A stretch of DNA of 64,000 bases, taken from the NCBI GenBank assembly GCA_022799315.1, contig JAAWOE010000007.1, forward strand, positions 1-64,000. Direction: 5' to 3'. Made by a program: the position numbers and the translations under genes. The first letter of the stretch is position 1. Every line of letters starts with the position of its first letter. The notes under the pieces were generated by a model. The model had not been told where the DNA came from and ran no database searches. It saw only the letters and a program-made list of their open reading frames with translations. Origin of the DNA: Clostridia bacterium. GTDB taxonomy: Bacteria > Bacillota > Clostridia > TANB77 > CAG-508. Positions 37,189 through 47,231 of the stretch are shown in pieces.

Positions 37189-40100
37189 TTTAATACATTC
37201 TTTTAAAAATTCTTTTACTTTTTTCACAATTACACTGTCACTGTTTTCTGGGACTTTGTAAGTAATATATGGCTCTTTTCCTGGTGAAAAACGAATTTCA
37301 TTACGATATTTCTTAAGTAATACATCTACAATTTCCATTTTAAAGTTATCTGCATCAAAGTTAAATACTATACTTTCTCTTCTTTGTGAAATTTTAGTAA
37401 CATTTGTCTTTTTACACAATTCTTTTATTCTTGCAATTTCTAGTAAGTTATTAACCTCTTCTGGAATTTGTCCATAACGGTCAATCATTTCATCTGTTAC
37501 ATTTTCAATATCTTCTTCTGTTCTTGCAAGAGCTATATTTTGATAAATCTCAATTTTTTGGCTACTATTTTCTATATACTCATCTGGTATGTAGCTTGAT
37601 ATATTCATATCTATTTGTACATCTATTTCTTCTTTTATTTCTACCCCTTGCATTTCTTTTACAACTTCGTCTAGTAATTTGCAATATGTATCATATCCAA
37701 CTTGATCCATGTGTCCGGTGTTGTATTTCTCCAAGTAAACTTCCTGCACCTCTTATTTCTAAGTCACGCATTGCAATTTTAAATCCAGAACCAAATTCAG
37801 TAAATTCTTTAATAGCTTTTAAACGTTTATCTGCAACTTCTGACAATAGTTTATCTGGTTTATATGTGACATATGCATAACTTTGTATATTACTTCTTCC
37901 TACTCTTCCTCTAATTTGATATAACTGTGCTAAACCTAACCTATCTGCATTTTCTACAATAATCGTATTTGCATTTGGAATATCAATTCCAGATTCTAAT
38001 ATTGTTGTACAAACTAATACATCTATTTTCTTGTTTATGAAGTCTAGCATAATTTCTTCTAGTTCTTTTCCTGTCATTTTACCATGTGCAAATCCAACTT
38101 TAGCCTCCGGAACAAGGTCTGCTACTTCATTATGTTTCTTTATAATTCCTTCTACATTGTTATATAAATAGAATACTTGACCATTTCTTTCTAGTTCTTT
38201 AGTGATTGCTTCTTTTACTACTTCTTCGTCATATTCTAATACATAAGTTTGTACTGGGCGTCTATTTTGTGGTGGTTCATATATTACAGACATATCCCTT
38301 ACACCAACAATAGACATATGTAAAGTTCTTGGTATTGGTGTTGCTGTCATTGTTAAAACATCAATATTTGTTTTTAATTCCTTTATTTTTTCTTTGTCCT
38401 TTACTCCAAAACGATGCTCTTCATCAATAATTAGTAAGCCTAAATCTTTAAACTCTACATCTTTACTTAATATTCTATGTGTTCCTATTACAACATCTAC
38501 TTCGCCAAGTTTTAATTTTCTTACTACTTCATCTTGTTCTTTTTTTGTTCTAAATCTATTTAATAGTTCTACCTTTATTGCAAACTCTTCCATTCTTTCT
38601 TTAAAGCTTTCATATTGTTGATTTGCAAGTACTGTAGTTGGTACTAAATACGCCACTTGTTTTTGGCTCATACAGGCTTTAAATGCTGCACGAATTGCAA
38701 CTTCTGTTTTTCCATATCCAACATCACCACAAAGAAGCCTATCCATTGGCTTATCTTTTTCCATGTCCTTTTTTACTTCTTCTATACATCTTAGTTGATC
38801 ATCTGTTTCAACATATGGAAAACTATTTTCAAATTGTGTTTGCCATGGTGTATCTTTTTCAAAAGCATAACCCTTTACCTTCTGCCTTTTTGCATATAGT
38901 TCTATTAAGTTTCTTGCAACTTCTTGTAAATTAGATTTTACTTTACTCTTTGTGTTTGACCATTCTTTACTTCCTAATCTATTTAGTTTAGGCTCTTTTT
39001 CTCCTCCGCCTATATACTTTCTTATATTATCTAATTGATTTGTTGGAATGTATAAAATGTCTTCATCTCTATATTTAATTTTTATATAATCTTTTGTTAT
39101 TTCATCTGTCTTTATAGTATTTACTCCTATAAATTGTCCTATTCCGTGTGTTTTATGCACAACAAAATCTCCAACTTTTAAGTCGGCAAATACTACTTTT
39201 TCTCCTTGACTAAAATCTGTATGTGCTTTTCTTCTCTTTTTCGTATCTTTACTAAATAATTCTTCAGAACTTATTAGTAGTAAATTTAAATCATAATTTT
39301 CAACCCCTGTGGACATTACCCCAGTAGAAACAACAGCAATTCCAGCTGGCAATTCTCCTTTTAGTTTTTCTATATATTTATGTGGTATTTCTTTTTCTAA
39401 TAATAGTAATGATAGTTTTTGGCTAGTTTTTTCATTTCCTCCAAGTATAATTACTGTTTTTCTCTCATTTATTGCTTTTTCTACTTCTTCTAGAAATAAT
39501 TCCATACCACTTTTGTAAAAATTAACTTCTCTTGTATTAAACCTTATTCCGTTCTTTTTAGCTGTAGAGGTTTCTTCATCTACAACAGCAATATCTTGTT
39601 TTTCTAAATAAACGGTTTTTCTTTTTAATATTTCAGGTAATAAGTTTTCATATTCATAGATATTTAAAATAGCTTCTGGAATTATTTTTTCTTTATCTAG
39701 CATTGCTTTTTGTATGTTTTGGTTATCTATTAGTATATTATTTGCTCTTGCTTTTATTTTACTTACTTCATCTAAAAATATAATGTAATCGTCTTGTATA
39801 TAATCTAATAAGTTAGTAGTATTTGTATAAAAGTTATCAAAATATTTATCTATTTTACTTATATAGTTACCTTCATTTATTAACTCTATATCACTTTTTA
39901 TATTATCTTTATATACCTCTTCATTATATTTTTCTTCAATACTTTTACAAACTTCTTCTAGACTTTTTTCTAGTACAAATTCATGTGATGGAAATATTTC
40001 TATTTCTTTAATCATTTCTGTAGAACGTTGTGTAGAAATGTTAAAGTATCTTATAGAATCTATATCATCCCCCCAAAATTCAATTCTAACACCTTTTTTA

Positions 40101-40655
40101 TCAGTTAGTGCAACATCTAAAATTCCGCCTCTTGCACTGAATTGACCTTTTGCTTCAATTAGATCACATCTTACATATCCTAAATTTACTAAACTCTGTT
40201 TAATTTCTTCTAAATCATAACTTTGTCCAACTTTAAACTTTAGTATATTTTTATATAATATTTTTTTAGGAAGCATTTTTTGCATAATTGCTTCTATTGT
40301 TGTAATTACTACTTCTACATCATTTGCATATATTTTATTTAGAGCTTCTATTCTTTCATATGGAAGGTCTTTACTTTCTGCAACATAGTCGTAAGTTACA
40401 ATTTCTCTTTTTGGTATTAATACTAATTTTTCAGTAAAATAACTAATATCTTTTAATAGTTTTCTTGCTTGTATTTCGTTATAAGTAACAATACATATTT
40501 TGTTTTTTGTATGCTCTTTTGTTCCATATGCAAACTGAATTTTTGCAACATCAGTAAGCCCGAGTTAGCAAACTTGGGCTTTTTTCATTTTCTAAATCTT
40601 GTATATAGCTATTAAATTTTTTAGAATTTGATAGCATTTGTATAAGAGTATTCAT
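37186..40655 (-). CDS. mfd: Transcription-repair coupling factor Mfd, read through two +1 shifts
   Basis: 1155 residues after skipping the Cs at 40562 and 37717, the normal family size. N-terminal UvrB-like modules (about 25-350), the RNA-polymerase-interacting region (FSQGEKVVFADLKVGDFVVHKTHGIGQFIG), then the helicase: Walker A CGDVGYGKTEVA, DEEH box, SAT-like TMTATPIPRTL, and RGRVGR. The TRG motif and C-terminal domain follow. It displaces stalled RNA polymerase and recruits UvrA. Site 1 is at codon 32, so without a shift nothing useful is made; the first usable start in the second frame (40285) would lose 123 residues. Confidence 0.95.
37714..37717 (-). other. +1 frameshift site, CGGA (mfd site 2)
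   Basis: After CAC. Skipping C37717 reads Gly980 of GEIQHGHMDQVGYDTYCKLL, where Mfd proteins have a conserved Gly-His; frame zero stops 8 codons on. Confidence 0.92.
40559..40562 (-). other. +1 frameshift site, CGGG (mfd site 1)
   Basis: After ACT. Skipping C40562 reads Gly32 (LLTGLTDVAKIQFAYG); frame zero is CGG-GCT-TAC-TGA. The only site ending in GGG. Confidence 0.85.
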
Positions 40656-40783
40656 GGCTTGCTATCTTCTCCCTTTTCTTTTCGTATGCTATATATTATA
40701 CAACACTTTTTTAGATTTTAGAAGAGAAGAATTAACTTTTTGTTTATATTTTGTGTTCAATGTGTTTTTATTTTTTATCAAAG

Positions 40784-40862
40784 TAGTTCCACGTGAGTGA
40801 TGTGCTTTTCTTTTTAAACCTAAAATGAAAATGCCCATCCCCCAACAAGATGGAGCGAACTG
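40784..40862 (-). repeat. CATCTTGCTG repeat, copy A
   Basis: Read on the minus strand: GCTCCATCTTGTTGGGGGATGGGCATTTTCATTTTAGG, then AAAAGCACATCACTCACGTGG. Related to 43930-44000 and 51363-51448. It occupies most of the mfd-mscL gap (40656-40961); no gene is seen there. Confidence 0.55.
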
Positions 40863-40961
40863 CATTTTATACATTATTTTCTGTATAATTTGACAAATTT
40901 CTGCTTTTAACATATTATTTATATATAATATAAACTTAAATTTAAATGGGGGTTAGATTTT

Positions 40962-41477
40962 ATGTGGAAAGAATTTAAAGAATTTGCAACTAAAGGAAAC
41001 GTAGTAGATTTAGCAATCGGTGTTATTATAGGTGGAGGTTTTCAAAAAATCGTTAACTCTTTAGTAAATGATATTATAATGCCTTTTATCTCTATTTTTA
41101 CTGGAAAAATAGATTTTAATGATATGATGTTTACATTTGGAAACACATCTATCAAATATGGTTCATTTATAACAAATGTAGTTAACTTTTTAATTATTGC
41201 TTTTTGTGTTTTCCTTTTAGTTCGTTATATTAATAAATTAAATAAAGCATTGGAAGAAAAAGCAAAAGGATTTAATGAAAAAATGGAGAAAGAACATAAA
41301 TTCTTTAAAAATAGAAGAAAAAAGAAACAGGAAGAAGTTCCTGCTCCTACTACAAAAGTATGTCCATATTGTTTGTCTGAAATAAATATAAAAGCTTCAA
41401 GATGTCCTCATTGTACTTCTATTTTAGAAGAAAAACAAGAAGTAGTAGGCGAACAACTAGAAATCGAAAATAAATAA
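40962..41477 (+). CDS. mscL: Large-conductance mechanosensitive channel with C-terminal zinc ribbon
   Basis: 171 residues. Residues 1-100 are MscL: amphipathic N-terminus, TM1 [30 protein letters not shown]2 [25 protein letters not shown], then the charged helix. It opens under membrane tension to release solutes. Unusually, after a basic linker there is a zinc ribbon (CPYC at about 131-134 and CPHC at about 147-150). GGGGG before the ATG. Confidence 0.92.
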   Translation: MWKEFKEFATKGNVVDLAIGVIIGGGFQKIVNSLVNDIIMPFISIFTGKIDFNDMMFTFGNTSIKYGSFITNVVNFLIIAFCVFLLVRYINKLNKALEEKAKGFNEKMEKEHKFFKNRRKKKQEEVPAPTTKVCPYCLSEINIKASRCPHCTSILEEKQEVVGEQLEIENK

Positions 41478-41520
41478 AATGTATTATATTTTTGTAATGG
41501 CGATTTTAATCGTCATTTCA

Positions 41521-41605
41521 TTAAACGGGTCGATGTGGGCATCGACCCCTACACCATCATAATTCGTATCTTGTAGGGGTCGACGACTTCGTCGACCCGT
41601 TTAAA
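41521..41605. repeat. Composite GGGTCGA palindromic element, copy 2
   Basis: TTAAACGGGTCGATG...CATCGACCCCTAC, then a 20-base spacer, then GTAGGGGTCGACG...CGTCGACCCGTTTAA. The whole is an almost perfect nested palindrome between converging genes, so it may also act as a bidirectional terminator. Confidence 0.7.
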
Positions 41606-41639
41606 TTAATGTTATTTTCTATCTTGTTTTCTATATTGA

Positions 41640-42497
41640 TTATCTTATTCCAATAAATTGCATTGTTATTCCTGCAAGCACTCCTATGAAGTATAATAAG
41701 ATAGCAATTTTAGCATTTTCTTTTATATTTTTATTTACTCTAAATAATATTAATAATCCTACTCCTGCTCCTACAAGTAGCCCTGAAAGCATTGTTGCAA
41801 GTGTTATTACATTTCCTAAATATAACTGCGTTAATATTACAGATGAAGCACAATTTGGTATTAATCCAACTAATCCTGCAATAATTGGTCCAAGTAGCCA
41901 GTTATTAAGTATTAAGTTAGATAAAGCTTCCTCTCCAACTATATGTATAACTGTATTTAATATAAAGGTTATAATAAGTATGTATACGAATATACTTATT
42001 GAATGTTTCAAAGAAGATTTCAATATGCTTCCTTCTTCACAATGGCAGTGTTCATGTTCGCATATTTCTCCTATTCTTTCCTCATCTTGTGACTTATTTT
42101 TAGAAGTTAAGCGTATTACTAAATCTATTATAAAACCTGCAATTATTCCTATTATAAGTTTAATTCCTAATATTTTTAATATTATACTTATTGGCACCGC
42201 TTCTGATATTAATATTGGAAGCATTTCATCAGATGTAGATAAAAATATTGCAATTAACGTACCTAATGTAATGATTCTTCCAGCATACAAATTTGATGCT
42301 ATTGCAGAAAATCCACATTGCGGAAATATTCCTAAAATTCCTCCTATTGCTGGCCCAAATCTACCAGATTTTTTGATTATCTCTTTAGACTTATTACTAG
42401 TCTTATGTTCAATATATTCCATAATTAAATATGCTATAAATAAAAACGGTAATAATTTTATGCCATCTACTAATGTGTCAATTAATACTTCTGTCAT
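41640..42497 (-). CDS. Putative manganese/arsenic permease (ArsP_2-like)
   Basis: 285 residues, about 8-10 membrane helices in two repeats. Paired motifs GIFPQCGFSAIASNLY and GLIPNCASSVILTQLY, each with Pro-x-Cys, mark the family. A His/Cys-rich cytoplasmic loop (CEHEHCHCEE) lies between the repeats and should bind metal. It exports or moves a metal(loid); the exact substrate is not clear. 11 bp downstream of rimO. Confidence 0.8.
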   Translation of the reverse strand: MTEVLIDTLVDGIKLLPFLFIAYLIMEYIEHKTSNKSKEIIKKSGRFGPAIGGILGIFPQCGFSAIASNLYAGRIITLGTLIAIFLSTSDEMLPILISEAVPISIILKILGIKLIIGIIAGFIIDLVIRLTSKNKSQDEERIGEICEHEHCHCEEGSILKSSLKHSISIFVYILIITFILNTVIHIVGEEALSNLILNNWLLGPIIAGLVGLIPNCASSVILTQLYLGNVITLATMLSGLLVGAGVGLLILFRVNKNIKENAKIAILLYFIGVLAGITMQFIGIR

Positions 42498-42508
42498 TTT
42501 CTTTCTCC

Positions 42509-43819
42509 TTAATCTTTAAATTCTGCTATTAAGTCATAATCTTTTATTTCTCTTATTATACAATTTGTAAATTGTCCTATTTCTCTTTGTTTATTATCTT
42601 TTCTTATAAATACTACCCCATCCATATCTGGTACATCCATATAACTTCTTCCAATATAACATTTTCCATCAAATGCTACAGATTCTAGTAATACTTTATA
42701 CTCTTGTCCAATTTTTGCTTCTAAATTTTTCCTTGATATTTCTTGTTGTATTCTCATTATTTTGTTGTATCTACTTTTCTTAGTCATTGGATGAATTTGT
42801 TCTTTTAATCTTGATGCTGGTGTTCCATCTTCTTTTGAGTATGTAAATGCACCTAATTTATCAAAACCTGCTTGTTCTATAAAATTATAAAGTTCATTAA
42901 AATCCTCATCTGTTTCTCCTGGGAAACCTACAATTACAGTAGTTCTTAATATGACTTCTGGTATCTGGTTTCTTATTTTTTGTATTAGTTCTTTTATAGA
43001 TTTTGAATCACTTTTTCTATTCATTCTTTTTAAAACTTTATCTGAAATATGTTGTATTGGAATATCAAAATATTTACATATTTTATCATTGTTTTTTACA
43101 ACTTGAATTAGTTCATCTGTAATTGTTTCAGGATAAGCATATAAAAATCTAATCCATTCGATACCTTCTATTTTACATAGCTCTTCTAGAAGTTTTGCAA
43201 GTTTGGATTCTCCATATATATCAATACCATATTTGGTAGTATCTTGTGCAATTACAATAAGTTCTTTTATTCCTTTTTTTGCAAGTTCTCGAGCTTCTTT
43301 TAATACATCCTCCATTTTTCTGCTAACAAATGGACCTCTTATTTGAGGAATTGCACAATATGTACATCTATTACTACATCCTTCTGCAATCTTTAAATAT
43401 GCCATTTTGTCCCCTGTTGTTATTACTCTGTTTTCATAATCTAGGTTATATTTTTTATTTTCTTTTTCATTTTTAATAACTTTTTTTACTTCTTTCCAAA
43501 ATTCATCATAGCTATCACAGTTGATAAATAAGTCTACTTCTGGTAATGCTTTTTCTAATTCTTCTTTATATCTTTGTACTAAACAACCTGTTGCTATAAT
43601 ATATTTGCAATTTTTCTTTTTATATTCTGCCATTTCTAGTATTGTGTTTATTGCTTCTTGTTTTGCACTCTCAATAAATCCACAAGTATTAATTAATATA
43701 ATATCTGCCTCCTGTGGATTGTTTACAATACTAAATTCGTGCTCTTTAAATATTCCTATCATCATTTCAGTATCTACTAAATTTTTACTACATCCTAATG
43801 ATACAAATCCTATTTTCAT
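42509..43819 (-). CDS. rimO: Ribosomal protein S12 methylthiotransferase
   Basis: 436 residues. N-terminal UPF0004 cluster Cys10, Cys46 and Cys79; radical-SAM cluster Cys148-x3-Cys152-x2-Cys155 (CSNRCTYC); C-terminal TRAM domain. LGCSKNLVD and GFIESAKQEAI favour RimO over MiaB. It adds methylthio to an Asp of S12. Confidence 0.95.
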   Translation of the reverse strand: MKIGFVSLGCSKNLVDTEMMIGIFKEHEFSIVNNPQEADIILINTCGFIESAKQEAINTILEMAEYKKKNCKYIIATGCLVQRYKEELEKALPEVDLFINCDSYDEFWKEVKKVIKNEKENKKYNLDYENRVITTGDKMAYLKIAEGCSNRCTYCAIPQIRGPFVSRKMEDVLKEARELAKKGIKELIVIAQDTTKYGIDIYGESKLAKLLEELCKIEGIEWIRFLYAYPETITDELIQVVKNNDKICKYFDIPIQHISDKVLKRMNRKSDSKSIKELIQKIRNQIPEVILRTTVIVGFPGETDEDFNELYNFIEQAGFDKLGAFTYSKEDGTPASRLKEQIHPMTKKSRYNKIMRIQQEISRKNLEAKIGQEYKVLLESVAFDGKCYIGRSYMDVPDMDGVVFIRKDNKQREIGQFTNCIIREIKDYDLIAEFKD

Positions 43820-43929
43820 AATTTTCTCCTTGTTTTATAACATACGTTATATTTTATCACATTTTATTGTATTTTTCTAGACTATTTTGTAATATTTGAT
43901 ATATAATAAGTACAGTATTTATACCATAT

Positions 43930-44000
43930 GTTCATTCTGCTCCATCTTGCTGTATGTTCGGCATTTTCTTTTTAGGCTTAAAAAAAAAATGGAGCAAGTG
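43930..44000 (+). repeat. CATCTTGCTG repeat, copy B
   Basis: TCTGCTCCATCTTGCTG, GGCATTTTCTTTTTAGGCTTAAA, then a terminal TGGAGCAAG. It precedes the deoD ribosome site. Confidence 0.5.
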
Positions 44001-44024
44001 TATATAATTTAAGGAGGTAAGTTT

Positions 44025-44745
44025 ATGACACCACATATAGAAGCAAATGCTAGCGAAATTGCAAAAACAGTATTAATGCCAGGAGACCCATTACGTGCAA
44101 AACTAATTGCAGATAACTTTTTAGAAAATGTAAAGTTGGTAAGCTCTGTTCGTAATATTTATGCCTACACTGGAACATATAAAGGAAAAGAAATTACAGT
44201 TATGGCATCACGGTATGGGAATTCCGAGTATGGGAATATATTCTTATGAGTTATTTAAATTTTATGATGTAGAAAATATTATAAGACTTGGCTCTTGTGG
44301 CGGTTACACAAAAGACCTAAAAATGTTTGACTTAGTTTTAGTTGATAATACTTATACAGAAAGTAATTATGCACTTAGTTTAAATAATGATGATTGCCAT
44401 TATATTTCTTCTAGCAAATCATTAAACTCTAAAATAGAAGAAGTATCAAGTGTATTATCTATTCCAATAGTAAAGGCAAATACTCTATGTGGAGAAGTTT
44501 TTGATAGATATATGAGCGATATGAACAAAATGATTGATAGACTTCCAAAGGAATATAATATTTCTGGTGCTGAAATGGAAGCTTTTGCGTTATTCTACAA
44601 TGCTAAGTTATTAAATAAGAAAGCTAGTTGTTTACTCACTGTTGTTGATTCTTATTATTATGATGAAAAAGCAACTGCAGAGCAAAGACAAAGTTCATTA
44701 AATCAAATGATAAAATTAGGTTTAGAAAGTGCTATTTTATTATAA
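44025..44745 (+). CDS. deoD: Purine-nucleoside phosphorylase DeoD, read through one +1 shift
   Basis: 239 residues after skipping the C at 44211, the usual DeoD length. Phosphate site motifs GDPLRAK (20-26) and [34 protein letters not shown]; active-site [12 protein letters not shown] and [12 protein letters not shown]. It splits purine nucleosides with phosphate. Frame zero ends about 12 codons after CGG, leaving a quarter of the protein. AAGGAGG before the ATG. Confidence 0.95.
44211..44214 (+). other. +1 frameshift site, CGGT (deoD)
   Basis: After TCA. Skipping C44211 reads Gly63 of the invariant GMGIPS loop. Confidence 0.95.
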
Positions 44746-44799
44746 ATGGCACTTTCTTACACTTTACTTTTTAATCGTATATTATTGTTCCTTTTGCAT

Positions 44800-44978
44800 G
44801 CAAAAATCACTCCCGATGGTTTGTTAATGTTTTTTCTTGTTTTTCCCAACATCACACATAGTGTTATAAAATTTCGCTTAAAAACTCATTTTATAACACT
44901 ATGTAGCTTGTCGGTCCCCACAGCGAAACTGCGAAAAAACATTAATCAAAGCCATCTCGCGCTTCTCTACGTTTTTGC
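44800..44978. repeat. Large nested palindrome
   Basis: Outer arms GATGGTTTGTTAATGTTTTTTC (44815-44836) and its near-complement at 44933-44956; inner perfect 17-bp arms ACATAGTGTTATAAAAT at 44856-44872 and 44888-44904. GCAAAAA/TTTTTGC flank the whole. No coding capacity; probably a non-autonomous mobile element. Confidence 0.6.
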
Positions 44979-44999
44979 TACTGGATAATAGTTTAAATT

Positions 45000-45156
45000 A
45001 ATAGATAGTAATATAAGACTAAAAATGAGTTCGACCTGACTTAGCAAAGCGTCGCTCTTTCTTCTACAAAGTATAATGTGTAACAATAGTTTGTAAAACC
45101 AGCTATGCTTAAACGCCTTGGAGAACGGAATTTTTAATATTATATTACTATCTATT
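45000..45156. mobile_element. 157-bp MITE-like element, copy 2
   Basis: Same length, ends and interior blocks (GAGTTCGACC, AGCAAAGCGTCG, CGCCTTGGAGAACGGAATTTTT) as 30372-30528, differing at scattered bases. It is flanked by TTA on the left and AAT on the right, so a short target duplication is possible. Confidence 0.8.
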
Positions 45157-45278
45157 AATGGGATGACAAACGCTACATGATAACACATTTTTGCAAAAAA
45201 GTAGTAAAAAACTTGATTTTTCGTTATTTTTTTTGTATATTATTATTTAGATTTTAAATAGAGATAGGAGAATTTATT

Positions 45279-46199
45279 ATGGAAGAAAAAACATTAATTT
45301 TTGGACATAAAAACCCAGATACAGATTCAATCTGTTCTAGTTTAGTACATGAAATTTTAGATAGAAAAAATGGTTGGAAAACAAAAGCAGTAAGATTAGG
45401 AAATGTAAACAAAGAAACTCAATTTGTTTTAGATTACTTAGGAATTGAAGCACCTGAATTAATAGATCATGTAGAAGAAGGACAAACTGTATTATTAGTT
45501 GACCACAATGAATTTGCACAAAGTGTAGATGGAATAGAAAAAGCTAAAATATTAGGCGTTACAGATCATCATAGAATTGCAAATTTTGAAACATCAGAAC
45601 CTTTATATTATACAGCCAAACCATATGGTTGTACTTGTACAATATTATTTGAAGAGTTTAATAGATTAGGACATAAAATAGAAAAAACAGAGGCTATTTT
45701 AATGCTTTCTGCAATTATTTCAGATACATTATTATTAAAATCACCAACAACAACTGAACACGACAAAAAAGCCTTAGAAGAATTAGCTAAAATTGCTGAT
45801 ATTGATGTTAATACATATGGATTAGATATGTTAAAAGCAGGAACAGATTTAAGTGATTTTACATCTGAACAATTAATTAACATAGATTCAAAAGAATTTG
45901 CAAATGGAGATTTCAAGTTCCAAGTTGCGCAAGTAAATACAGCTTGTATTGAAGATGTATTACAAAATAAAGAAGCAATTGAGAATGCTATGACAGATTT
46001 TATGAATGAAAATGGATCTCGCTTATTTGTTTTCTTAATTACTGATATAATAAATAGTAATTCACAAGCAATTGTGTTAGGAGATGTATCAGTATTTGAA
46101 AAAGCATTTTCTAAAACTGTAGAAAACAACATGGCATTTTTAGAGGGCGTTGTTTCTAGAAAGAAACAAGTTGCACCAGTTATTTTAAATGTAATATAA
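45279..46199 (+). CDS. ppaC: Manganese-dependent inorganic pyrophosphatase
   Basis: 306 residues, DHH family. Mn ligands His10, Asp14 and Asp16 (FGHKNPDTDSIC), VDHNE and TDHHR; DHHA2 domain at the C-terminus with SRKKQ near the end. It hydrolyses pyrophosphate. GATAGGAG before the ATG. Confidence 0.97.
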   Translation: MEEKTLIFGHKNPDTDSICSSLVHEILDRKNGWKTKAVRLGNVNKETQFVLDYLGIEAPELIDHVEEGQTVLLVDHNEFAQSVDGIEKAKILGVTDHHRIANFETSEPLYYTAKPYGCTCTILFEEFNRLGHKIEKTEAILMLSAIISDTLLLKSPTTTEHDKKALEELAKIADIDVNTYGLDMLKAGTDLSDFTSEQLINIDSKEFANGDFKFQVAQVNTACIEDVLQNKEAIENAMTDFMNENGSRLFVFLITDIINSNSQAIVLGDVSVFEKAFSKTVENNMAFLEGVVSRKKQVAPVILNVI

Positions 46200-46238
46200 A
46201 AAAGAAGTAGATGCACTAAAATGCATCTACTTCTTTTT
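46199..46238. terminator. Bidirectional terminator
   Basis: Perfect 17-bp stem (AAAAAGAAGTAGATGCA and complement) between ppaC and hslO. Confidence 0.9.
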
Positions 46239-46243
46239 TATAT

Positions 46244-47128
46244 TTATTTCACATTTTCTAATAATTTTTCTAATTCATCCTTTGTAAAAGTATACTTTTT
46301 ATTACAAAAATGACATACTGTTTCAATTTTTATTTGGGTATTTATTATATCTTGTAATTCTTCTTTTCCTAATGAAATAAGTCCTCTTTCAATTTTTTCC
46401 TTACTACAATCACATTCATAAATAGGCATAATGGAATCATCTATAATCTGTACTTTTTCATCTCCTGTGATATCTTTTGCAATATCAAGTAAACTCCAAT
46501 TTTCATCTAACATCTGACTAATTGGCTTTGCCTCTTTAATTCTATTTTCTAATATGAATAAGTCATCTTCTGTTGCATCTGGCATTGGGGTTACAATATA
46601 TCCTCCACTTGCTTTTACTCCATTTTGATTTACTAAAACACCTAAGTTAACTGCTGTATTTGTTTGTTCAGATGTCGCAAAATAAGATGCGAAGTCTTCT
46701 GCAATTTCTCCAGATACTAAAGGCACCATTCCAACATATGGCTCTTTTAAACCTATATCTTTAATAGCATTTAGATAGCCTTCTTTTCCAACAGCACTTC
46801 CAACATCTAATTTTCCATTTTTTAATGGCAAATCAACTATTGGATTTTGAACATAGCCTTTTAGTTTTGGGAAGTTGTTACTTACTATAACCATTCCACC
46901 TAATGGTCCATTTCCTTTTATTTGAACTGTTAATTTATCATTTTCATTTTTCATGTTTGCCGCCATAATAGCTGTTACTGTTAAAGTTCTTCCAAAAGCT
47001 GCTGTAACTACTGGACTTAAGTCATGTGTTTTTCTTGCATTTTCTACTAATTGTGTAGTATTTGCACACACAATACTTACTCGTCCATTATATGCTAGCA
47101 TTTTAATAATTCTATCTTTGTTTTCCAT
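46244..47128 (-). CDS. hslO: Hsp33 redox-regulated chaperone
   Basis: 294 residues. N-terminal chaperone domain; zinc-binding redox switch Cys239-x-Cys241 and Cys272-x2-Cys275 near the C-terminus. Oxidation of these activates its holdase function. Confidence 0.96.
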   Translation of the reverse strand: MENKDRIIKMLAYNGRVSIVCANTTQLVENARKTHDLSPVVTAAFGRTLTVTAIMAANMKNENDKLTVQIKGNGPLGGMVIVSNNFPKLKGYVQNPIVDLPLKNGKLDVGSAVGKEGYLNAIKDIGLKEPYVGMVPLVSGEIAEDFASYFATSEQTNTAVNLGVLVNQNGVKASGGYIVTPMPDATEDDLFILENRIKEAKPISQMLDENWSLLDIAKDITGDEKVQIIDDSIMPIYECDCSKEKIERGLISLGKEELQDIINTQIKIETVCHFCNKKYTFTKDELEKLLENVK

Positions 47129-47172
47129 CTATAAATCTTCCTCTCTTTTTTTAACAGTATGATTATACCATA

Positions 47173-47229
47173 AAAAAGGACAAAATAAAAGATTGGAATT
47201 TAATTTTCCAATCTTTTATTTTGTCCTTT
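47173..47229 (-). terminator. Terminator of the Rpn-type gene
   Basis: Perfect stem of about 24 bp (AAAGGACAAAATAAAAGATT and onwards) between the nuclease gene and hslO. Confidence 0.85.
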
Positions 47230-47231
47230 AC

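Noticed and set aside
40689..40913. Minus-strand open frame of 74 codons between mfd and mscL
   Set aside because: It covers a dispersed repeat, has no ribosome site and no recognisable protein features.
44746..45188. Open frames across the deoD-ppaC gap
   Set aside because: They run through palindromes and the MITE in both directions and have no ribosome sites.
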